Source: Gammaproteobacteria bacterium (GTDB taxonomy: Bacteria > Pseudomonadota > Gammaproteobacteria > Steroidobacterales > Steroidobacteraceae). Taken from it: a stretch of 10,870 nucleotides of DNA. Shown piece by piece: positions 5,559 to 10,870 of this stretch. The DNA lies in the NCBI GenBank assembly GCA_005877705.1, contig VBNY01000212.1:1-10870 (forward strand), in the 5' to 3' direction. Position 1 is the stretch's first letter. Each line of letters starts with the position of its first letter. The notes under the pieces were generated by a model. The model saw only the letters and a program-made list of their open reading frames with translations. It searched no databases and had not been told where the DNA came from. Made by a program: the position numbers and the translations under genes.

Positions 5559-6422
5559 TCAGGTCGCGATCACTCCCCCAAGCGACTCGCCGGTGCCCCT
5601 GCGCGAGGCGACACTTTCGACACGCTGTTGCTGCGCAGCCGGGCCAGCCGCCGGCGCCGTCACGGCCGGCTGGTTGGCCGCCGCTCCCATGCGCTGCGCG
5701 ATCTCCCGCCAAAGCGCTCCATAGATCTGTGCCGCGGGGCTCTTCGGCGCGAACGCGGGCAGCGGTGCGCGGCGCAGACTCATGCGCTCGATCTCGCTCC
5801 AGTACGGGATCTCGGTCGCCAGAATCGTCGGGAACTGCTGGCGCGTACTCGCAATGATCTCGTGGTGCAGCGACTTGCGTCTATCGACCATCGAGAAGAA
5901 CGGCAACAGCGCGAGGTCCACCCAGCCTTCCTCGGCAATGAAGTCCCGCAATTGCACCAGCATGAGCACCGACAAGGGCGTCGGCAGCAGTGGCACGATC
6001 ACCGCGTCCGCCGCACGCAGTACGTTCTCGGACAGCAGTGAAATGCCGGGCGGGCAATCGAGGAACAGGGCCGCGTAAGTCTCGCGTAGTGAGCGGCTCA
6101 TTTTCAGAAGGCGCTCCGTCGGACGCTTGCGCGCGCTCATGTGCACATCGAAATTGCGATAGGAGAAATCCGCCGGCAGGAGGTCAAATCTCGCGTACCC
6201 GGTCGACAGGATCAGCTCGGGCAGCTCACGGTTGCCGGCCACCAGTTTTTTCGCCGAGGCGTGCTCGTGCGGCGCACCCCGCAGCAGGTAAGTCGCCGCA
6301 CCCTGCGGGTCCAGATCCCACAGCAACGTGGGTTGCCCGGCGGCGCACAGATAAGCCAGGTTGACGGCGGCGGTCGTCTTGCCGACTCCACCTTTGATGT
6401 TCGTGACGGCGATGATCTTCAT
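5559..6422 (-). CDS. ParA/Soj-family ATPase (orphan)
   Basis: This is a deviant-Walker P-loop ATPase of 287 residues. KGGVGKTT (10-17) carries the signature Lys10 and the P-loop Lys15. DLDPQG (36-41) is the second switch motif, and FLDCPPG (120-126) is Walker B. The fold ends near residue 246 (GALWREIAQRM), followed by a tail of about 40 residues rich in Ala, Pro and Gln that looks disordered. Such proteins position DNA or large cargo by ATP-dependent gradients on the nucleoid. No parB, parS-like repeat or other partner gene is next to it, so it is not an evident partition cassette; its cargo is unknown. ATG 6422 is chosen because the family begins at the strand before the P-loop. The open frame extends upstream, but that part resembles no ParA N-terminus. 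It diverges from the transporter gene across 138 bases with no clear promoter. Confidence 0.9.
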   Translation of the reverse strand: MKIIAVTNIKGGVGKTTAAVNLAYLCAAGQPTLLWDLDPQGAATYLLRGAPHEHASAKKLVAGNRELPELILSTGYARFDLLPADFSYRNFDVHMSARKRPTERLLKMSRSLRETYAALFLDCPPGISLLSENVLRAADAVIVPLLPTPLSVLMLVQLRDFIAEEGWVDLALLPFFSMVDRRKSLHHEIIASTRQQFPTILATEIPYWSEIERMSLRRAPLPAFAPKSPAAQIYGALWREIAQRMGAAANQPAVTAPAAGPAAQQQRVESVASRRGTGESLGGVIAT

Positions 6423-6560
6423 CGCATCAGTGCCGGCGCCGGTGCAGCAGTGCAGTTTCGCTTTGGTCGAGGGGTAGATAGTACCACTGCAAGGCGGCTC
6501 CAGCTCCCACCAGTGATCGCGTCGCCGCAGCTGTGTACATGTTGGACGCGCACCGGGACA

Positions 6561-7895
6561 ATGGCCGCCCACTTTCATGAGCTCGCCAGCGACCTAATGC
6601 CTGCTCACCCGGATGGCCTTCCCCTTCCGCGCCGCTACTGGGCGATTGCCGCTATCGTGCTGGCGATTGCGATGTCCGTGCTGGACAGCAGCATCGTGAA
6701 TGTCGCCCTGCCGACCATTGCGCGCGATTTCCGCGCCAGCGCCGCAGCCTCCATCTGGGTGATCAACGCCTATCAGGTCGCCATCCTGGCGGCGCTGCTG
6801 CCGCTCGCCTCGCTCGGGGAAATCGTCGGTTACAAGCGAATTTCCATCTCCGGGCTGGGGGTGTTCACGCTGGCCTCGCTGGTGTGCGCCTGCGCGCCGT
6901 CGCTGACCGCTCTCAGCGTCGCGCGCGTCATTCAGGGCTTGGGTGCCGCGGGGATCATGAGTGTGAGCGCCGCCTTGGTACGCTTCACATATCCGCACAG
7001 CCTGCTCGGACGCGCCCTCGGGATCAATGCTTTCGTGGTGGCGACTTCCGCGGCTCTCGGCCCCACGGTCGCCTCGGCAGTGCTGGCCGTGGGCCACTGG
7101 CGTTGGCTCTTTGGGATCAACGTGCCGATCGGCGTGATCACGATCCTTATTGCCGCGCGAGCCCTACCGGAAACCGCGCGTTCGCCGCGGCGCCTGAGCT
7201 ATGTCGGCGTGGCGCTGCATGCGGGCACGTTTGGACTGCTGATCAGCGGTCTGCAGTCTCTCGCGCATGATGCGGCGACGTGGCCGGCCGTTGGCGAAAT
7301 CGTGTGCGGATGTGCACTCGGCCTGGTGCTCGCGCGCTACGAGCTCGACCGTGCTGCACCGCTCATCCCGTTCGATCTGCTGCGCGTACGGCTGTTCTCC
7401 CTGTCGCTGGCGACATCGATCTGCTCGTTCATGGCGCAGGCAGCAGCGCTGATCGCACTGCCCTTCGAGATTCAGCGTCTCGGGCGCAGCGCCGTGGAGA
7501 CCGGGCTGTTGATGACGCCGTGGCCGCTTGCGCTCGCACTGGCGGCGCCCGTTGCCGGGCGGCTTGCCGATCGGTATCCCGCCGCCGTCATGGGTGGCCT
7601 GGGGCTCGCGGCGATGGCCGCCGGCTTGGCGCTGCTCGCGGTCTTCCCGCACGATGGCACGGCCACGGGCTTCGTGTGGCGCATGGCACTTTGCGGACTG
7701 GGGTTTGGGCTTTTTCAGTCGCCCAACAATCGCGCACTGTTGACGTCCGCGCCGCGTGCCGTTGCGATCCTGTTTCGAGCATACCCCGCGAGCGGCTCCA
7801 ACCTGGCGTTAGGCGTGGCCGCCGCAATTGCGCTGCTCGCCGCGCTCGTCAGCATGGTCCGGCTCGCGGGAAACTCCACAGCTGCAGCACACTGA
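6561..7895 (+). CDS. MFS drug/proton antiporter, DHA2 family, probably internally deleted
   Basis: This inner-membrane efflux transporter of the 14-helix DHA2 family (EmrB/QacA/SmvA relatives) has 444 residues. LDSSIVNVALPTIARDF (41-57) is the DHA2 helix-1 motif. PLASLGEIVGYKR (81-93) is the helix 2-3 loop, ARVIQGLGAAGIMSV (121-135) holds the conserved helix-4 Arg, and LGPTVASAV (166-174) is the antiporter motif. FQSPNNRALLTSAPR (385-399) is a family hallmark. Homologues continue from it with a stretch of the kind RSGGASGMLGTARLTGQ before the next helix. Here SAPR runs straight into AVAILFRAYPA, so about 22-26 residues are missing in frame near 7757. This would remove the loop and much of helix 13. 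Function is therefore doubtful. ATG 6561 is used; ATG 6597 is an alternative, and neither has a strong ribosome site. Substrate cannot be predicted. It abuts the convergent gene with no spacer. Confidence 0.88.
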   Translation: MAAHFHELASDLMPAHPDGLPLPRRYWAIAAIVLAIAMSVLDSSIVNVALPTIARDFRASAAASIWVINAYQVAILAALLPLASLGEIVGYKRISISGLGVFTLASLVCACAPSLTALSVARVIQGLGAAGIMSVSAALVRFTYPHSLLGRALGINAFVVATSAALGPTVASAVLAVGHWRWLFGINVPIGVITILIAARALPETARSPRRLSYVGVALHAGTFGLLISGLQSLAHDAATWPAVGEIVCGCALGLVLARYELDRAAPLIPFDLLRVRLFSLSLATSICSFMAQAAALIALPFEIQRLGRSAVETGLLMTPWPLALALAAPVAGRLADRYPAAVMGGLGLAAMAAGLALLAVFPHDGTATGFVWRMALCGLGFGLFQSPNNRALLTSAPRAVAILFRAYPASGSNLALGVAAAIALLAALVSMVRLAGNSTAAAH

Positions 7896-8360
7896 TTACA
7901 CCAGCAAGCGCCGAACCTCGATCAACGACGCGGCACCTCGCCCTGCTGCCTCCTCCTGCGCGAACGTTTGCAATGCGAGCTCATGTGCGAGCAGAAACTC
8001 CACTGCCGCACGCTCGCTGGCTGGAGCCTCCCGCAGCAGCGCTTGATATCGGGCAATGTAAGGCGGCAAGTCCCCCCTCAGTATTTGGACGAGCCTCTCC
8101 CAGCTGTCAACCTGCGCGGCCAACGCTCGGCCGCGCGATTCGGCGCTTGCGCAGTCCAGACGCTGCGCTTGCTGCGCGCCAATGAGCGGGATCAGACGCG
8201 CCGCTGTGGTACGCTCGAGCTGCTGCAGTATCTGCAGCTTTTCGTGTCTGTCGTCATCGCCGCCGAAGCGTACCAACAGCGCGGCGAACCAGGCTGCCCC
8301 TTCGATCTCCGCTAGATAGGCGGCTTGTATACGTTGCTGGAAGGTTTCAGCCATGCGCAT
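7896..8360 (-). CDS. Hypothetical helical protein, possibly ferritin-like
   Basis: I do not recognise this 154-residue protein firmly. It is predicted almost entirely helical, without signal peptide or membrane segment. Four amphipathic stretches can be read: 6-32, 35-60, 74-111 and 114-151. Acidic and histidine residues fall at helix positions that would suit a metal site in a ferritin/rubrerythrin-like bundle: AEIEGAAWF (Glu18, Glu20), DRHEKL (His39, Glu40), LERT (Glu49), AHELALQTFAQEE (His126, Glu127, Glu136, Glu137). A canonical ExxH pair is not evident, so metal binding is only a suggestion. The start is ATG 8360 or ATG 8354, both weakly served. Codon use and base composition look like the neighbours, supporting a real gene. 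Its TAA begins directly after the transporter TGA. Confidence 0.72.
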   Translation of the reverse strand: MRMAETFQQRIQAAYLAEIEGAAWFAALLVRFGGDDDRHEKLQILQQLERTTAARLIPLIGAQQAQRLDCASAESRGRALAAQVDSWERLVQILRGDLPPYIARYQALLREAPASERAAVEFLLAHELALQTFAQEEAAGRGAASLIEVRRLLV

Positions 8361-8394
8361 CCCGTGAAGTAAGGCAAGCGGGCCTAATCAATGG

Positions 8395-8431
8395 GAAAAA
8401 GTGGCCTACGGCCAGCCTACGGCCCTTTTTC
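8395..8431. terminator. Bidirectional terminator-like hairpin in divergent gap
   Basis: GAAAAAG (8395-8401) pairs with CTTTTTC (8425-8431), and GGCC (8403-8406) with GGCC (8421-8424), with T8402 bulged. The loop of 14 bases can fold further. Each strand ends in five T's after a GC-rich stem, the form of a bidirectional intrinsic terminator. Inside, the 10-base GCCTACGGCC is repeated directly at 8404-8413 and 8415-8424. It stands between two genes that diverge, where no transcript should end, so it may be an attenuator, an insulator, or a relic. Confidence 0.55.
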
Positions 8432-8490
8432 GGACAGTAGCTCCGCTGCCGCATTCTCCGTCGTAACTCCTACAAGCTGCTAGGCGATGC

Positions 8491-8513
8491 ATATATGATT
8501 TCGAATATATCAC
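8491..8513 (+). promoter_or_regulatory. AT-rich promoter-like segment before permease
   Basis: This is a conspicuous AT island in GC-rich DNA. TATGAT (8494-8499) matches five of six -10 bases, but no good -35 lies 16-18 bases upstream. TGAT and ATCA (8496-8499, 8509-8512) form a short inverted repeat. If TATGAT is the -10, transcription starts near 8506, downstream of the ATG at 8495 and before the GTG at 8534. Confidence 0.3.
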
Positions 8514-8533
8514 CGTGCGAGCAAGGTGCGACT

Positions 8534-9943
8534 GTGGACCAAGCCGAGATTGCCAGACGCGAGGCCGGGTTGCACCAGGCGCTGACCCGGGCGCAGGTCG
8601 TCATGATCGGCCTGGGCGGGGCGATCGGCACGGGACTGTTCATGGGCAGCGGCACGGCGATCGGCTACGCAGGCCCGGCGGTGGTCGTGAGCTATGCGAT
8701 CGCCGGCTTCGCGGCGGTGGTCATGGTCTTCAGCCTCTCCGAGATGGCGGTCGTCCACCCGACTGCGGGCTCGTTTGGAACCTATGCGGAAATTTACCTG
8801 AATCCGTGGGCCGGCACCGTCGTGCGCTACAGCTACTGGATGGCGCAAGTGATCGCCATCGGCGCGGAAGCGGTCGCCTCGGGCGTGTACATGACGTTCT
8901 GGTTCCCCGGAACAGCGGTGTGGCTGTGGTCGCTGGGCTTTGCTCTGACGCTGCTCTACTTCAATTCCAGGTCCGTGGGCAATTTTGGCTCCATCGAATA
9001 CTGGCTGGCGCTCATCAAGGTGACTGCCATCGTCGCGTTCATTGTGCTCGGGGTAGCGGCGATCTTGGGGATAGGCACCCAGCCGACCGGTTTTCACAAC
9101 CTGACCGGCCTTCCCGGCGGCTTCATGCCGCACGGCTTTGGCGGAGTCTGGATGGCCGTCATCATCGGGGTGCTGTCGTTCAATGGGATCGAGGTGATCG
9201 CGGTCACCTCCGGCGAGGCCAAGGATCCCGTGAAGACCATCCCCGCGGCGCTGCGCACCATGGCGCTGCGCCTGTTCCTCTTCTATGTCCTGGCGCTTGC
9301 GATCGTCGTCACCTTCATCCCCTGGACGCAGACCGGGGCCACGGTGGTGACTCAAAGCCCGTTCGTCCGGGTGCTCGCCCACTCAGGTCTGCGGCACGCG
9401 GCCGGGATCATGAACTTCGTGGTGTTGAGTGCCGCCTTGTCGAGCATGAATACCAACGTGTATCTGTGCTCGCGCATGTTGTTTTCGCTGTCACGCGGCG
9501 AGTATGCCCCCCGGTTTCTGGGGCGGCTCAGCCGGCGCGGCACTCCGACCGCGGCCATCGCGGTCTCGGGTGCCTGCATCCTGGTGGCCGCGGGCGTCTC
9601 GAAGCTCACGCCGCTTGCGTATAACTATCTGTTCGGTGTCGCGCTGTTCGGCGCAATGATCGTCTGGATCGCCATTCTGCTGAGTCACTTGAGCTTCCGG
9701 CGCCGGCACCGAGTGCAGGACCTGCCTGTGAGAATGCCTCTGTTCCCGTACCTGCAGGTTGCCGGGCTCGCCCTGCTCGTGGCGGTGCTCGTCACCATGG
9801 GCCTCGACAGAGAAGTCTGGGATGTCTCCTGGATCGTCGGCGTGCCGTGGCTGGCGTTGGTTTCGGCGGGCTACTTCATATCCAAGGCGCGCAAAGCGCG
9901 CGCCCTCGCAGCCGCCGCCACGGACAAGCGCGGCGCCGCCTGA
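8534..9943 (+). CDS. Amino-acid permease, APC superfamily (AAT type)
   Basis: This inner-membrane proton-coupled amino-acid transporter has 469 residues and about 12 hydrophobic helices. The leading cytoplasmic segment ARREAGLHQALT (7-18) and helix 1 GGAIGTGLFMGSG (28-40) are the AAT-family substrate-binding motif. SEMAVVHPTAGSFGTYAE in helices 2-3, SFNGIEVIAVTSGEAKDP (helix 6 and its loop) and SSMNTNVYLCSRMLFSLSRGEYAP (helix 8 region) are further family blocks. Relatives include LysP, GabP, ProY and CycA; the substrate cannot be read from sequence. I prefer GTG 8534: it has AAGGTG five bases upstream and gives the usual N-terminus. The ATG at 8495 would add 13 residues without a ribosome site and lies in the promoter-like AT segment. 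It converges with a threonine-dehydratase-like gene, 11 bases apart, so uptake and deamination of the same amino acid is a reasonable guess. Confidence 0.92.
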   Translation: MDQAEIARREAGLHQALTRAQVVMIGLGGAIGTGLFMGSGTAIGYAGPAVVVSYAIAGFAAVVMVFSLSEMAVVHPTAGSFGTYAEIYLNPWAGTVVRYSYWMAQVIAIGAEAVASGVYMTFWFPGTAVWLWSLGFALTLLYFNSRSVGNFGSIEYWLALIKVTAIVAFIVLGVAAILGIGTQPTGFHNLTGLPGGFMPHGFGGVWMAVIIGVLSFNGIEVIAVTSGEAKDPVKTIPAALRTMALRLFLFYVLALAIVVTFIPWTQTGATVVTQSPFVRVLAHSGLRHAAGIMNFVVLSAALSSMNTNVYLCSRMLFSLSRGEYAPRFLGRLSRRGTPTAAIAVSGACILVAAGVSKLTPLAYNYLFGVALFGAMIVWIAILLSHLSFRRRHRVQDLPVRMPLFPYLQVAGLALLVAVLVTMGLDREVWDVSWIVGVPWLALVSAGYFISKARKARALAAAATDKRGAA

Positions 9944-9954
9944 ATCCGAGCGGC

Positions 9955-10870
9955 TCAACTCATCGCGCCCGGGATACCTCCCTGCAGAATCGTCGCGAGC
10001 ACCCGGCTGTCCAGATTGCCGCCGGAGACCACTGCGCATACGCTGGTCTGCCGATAGCGTCCTGACAATGCGGCCGCGACCGACACGGCGCCCGCACCTT
10101 CAGCCACTACCCGATGACGCTCGGCCAGAAGCCTGATGGCGGCAGCCACTTCAGCCAGCGAGACTGTGATAACTGTGTCGATGAAGCTGCTCACAAGAGG
10201 CCACATCTCGGGCAGGACGCATCCGTAGCCCACGCCGCTCACAAACCCTGGCTTGTGCCGAGTCTGGATGGGGGCACCGGCCTCGAGGGCTGCCTTGAGC
10301 GGGTGAGCAGTCTCCAGCTCGCAGGCGATGATCTGCGCGCCGCAGCCGAGCGCGCGCACAGCGCATGCAATGCCGCAGGCGAGTCCCCCGCCGCCGAACG
10401 GCACGAGAACAGCTTCGGTTTGCGGCCATTGCTCCAGGATCTCGCAAGCGATCGTCGCATCCCCCGCCAGGGAAGCCGGATCCCGCACAGCATCGATATA
10501 GAGGCCCTCCTGATCTTCAAGCGAGCCCCTCTCGATGGCGCGCCACCACTCCCCGACCGGACGCATGTCGATCCGTGCGCCCAAGCGCCTCAGGTTGGCG
10601 AGCTTCACCTCCGGCGCATCGGCCGGCACCACCGCGGTTGCCGCGATTCCCAGTCGGCGGGCCATCCAGGCGACCGCCACGGCGCTGTTGCCCGAGCTGG
10701 CGGTATAGATCCCCCGGCTCACGGCGCGGCGCGATTGGCTCAGCACCGCGTTGCCGACCGGTCGGATCTTGAAGGAGCCGATGGGCTGCAGATTTTCCAG
10801 CTTCAGCGCCACGGTCTTGCCGGCGGGCGCCGCCTCGCAGGCGACCAGCGGAGAGAGTAGGCTCAAACCC
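9955..10870 (-). CDS. PLP-dependent threonine/serine dehydratase-like enzyme, 5' end cut off
   Basis: This is a fold-type II pyridoxal-phosphate enzyme of the threonine ammonia-lyase group, which deaminates Thr or Ser to 2-oxobutyrate or pyruvate in the cytoplasm. About 304 codons are visible. The cofactor lysine is in LENLQPIGSFKIR (codon 10768-10770). SSGNSAVAVAW follows as the substrate/PLP loop, then the phosphate-binding FGGGGLACGIA, GVGYG and the terminal SGGNLDSRVL, whose Ser normally contacts the pyridine nitrogen. The coding frame is still open at the right edge, and family members start about 15-30 residues earlier, so the true start is outside the window; the TTG at 10866 is not a credible start. 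There is no C-terminal ACT regulatory domain, unlike biosynthetic IlvA. Exact substrate is open: threonine, serine or 3-hydroxyaspartate enzymes share these motifs. Confidence 0.9.
   Translation of the reverse strand, partial: GLSLLSPLVACEAAPAGKTVALKLENLQPIGSFKIRPVGNAVLSQSRRAVSRGIYTASSGNSAVAVAWMARRLGIAATAVVPADAPEVKLANLRRLGARIDMRPVGEWWRAIERGSLEDQEGLYIDAVRDPASLAGDATIACEILEQWPQTEAVLVPFGGGGLACGIACAVRALGCGAQIIACELETAHPLKAALEAGAPIQTRHKPGFVSGVGYGCVLPEMWPLVSSFIDTVITVSLAEVAAAIRLLAERHRVVAEGAGAVSVAAALSGRYRQTSVCAVVSGGNLDSRVLATILQGGIPGAMS

Noticed and set aside
6141..6560. Upstream extension of the transporter frame opposite parA
   Set aside because: This part is antisense to parA and resembles no transporter N-terminus. 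DHA2 proteins begin shortly before the LDSSIVNVALP helix.
6423..6578. N-terminal extension of the ParA frame
   Set aside because: ParA proteins start a few residues before the P-loop. The extension overlaps the transporter start and has no family similarity.
7280..8185. Plus-strand open frame of 301 codons overlapping the transporter end and the helical gene
   Set aside because: It is Arg/Ala-rich with no motif and overlaps two better-supported genes in other frames.
8510..9382. Minus-strand open frame of 290 codons opposite the permease
   Set aside because: It is highly charged (His, Asp, Arg, Gln) without structure, the typical mirror of a membrane protein gene in GC-rich DNA.
9889..9906. 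GCGCGC inverted repeat near the end of the permease gene
   Set aside because: It lies inside coding sequence for a basic C-terminal tail and is expected by chance from Arg/Ala codons.
1..10870. Search for CRISPR, insertion sequences, tRNA or riboswitch
   Set aside because: No regularly spaced repeats, transposase motifs, terminal inverted repeats, tRNA cloverleaf or known aptamer pattern could be recognised by eye.

Overview
The window is GC-rich chromosomal DNA that looks like a proteobacterium storing polyhydroxybutyrate (PHB). It carries the end of a class I PHA synthase, an acetoacetyl-CoA reductase very close in motif content to the Cupriavidus/Ralstonia PhaB type, a Tat-exported molybdenum sulfite dehydrogenase with its cytochrome, and GST, dodecin and ParA genes typical of free-living beta- or gammaproteobacteria. 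The sequence does not fix the genus. I see no mobile element, CRISPR array, tRNA or rRNA, and no gene-free stretch longer than about 205 bases.

Layout, left to right. (1) Positions 1-1903 are a PHB locus: the last 23 codons of phaC, then phaB, then a convergent PHB-depolymerase-type esterase whose stop codon shares the palindrome CTAG with the phaB stop. The esterase frame is broken by a frameshift near 1300-1312. (2) Positions 2109-3188 hold a dodecin and a convergent glutathione S-transferase of the Nu/YfcG-like type, separated by a perfect 10-bp hairpin. (3) Positions 3336-5553 hold three same-strand genes: an exported DipZ/TlpA-like thioredoxin, a SorA-like sulfite dehydrogenase, and a SorB-like monohaem cytochrome c overlapping it by ATGA. 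(4) Positions 5559-6422 hold an orphan ParA ATPase, divergent from a DHA2-type drug/proton antiporter (6561-7895) that seems to have lost part of one C-terminal helix. (5) Positions 7896-8360 hold a small unrecognised helical protein. It is divergent from an amino-acid permease (8534-9943), which converges on a PLP-dependent threonine/serine dehydratase-like gene running off the right edge.

How the genes work together. PhaB makes (R)-3-hydroxybutyryl-CoA for PhaC, and the esterase would hydrolyse polymer or oligomer if it were intact. SorA and SorB form a periplasmic sulfite-to-cytochrome electron pathway, and the upstream thioredoxin may keep exported cysteines reduced. The permease and dehydratase are plausibly linked through amino-acid uptake and deamination, although they lie on opposite strands. 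Transcription units alternate strictly in strand across the window, and most convergent pairs have 0 to 11 bases between their stops.

The window reads mostly as ordinary core/accessory metabolism. The points most worth a second look are the broken esterase, the CxxC-type molybdenum-cysteine motif of the sulfite dehydrogenase, the truncated transporter helix, and a terminator-like hairpin placed between two divergent genes. I found no convincing new multi-gene system.
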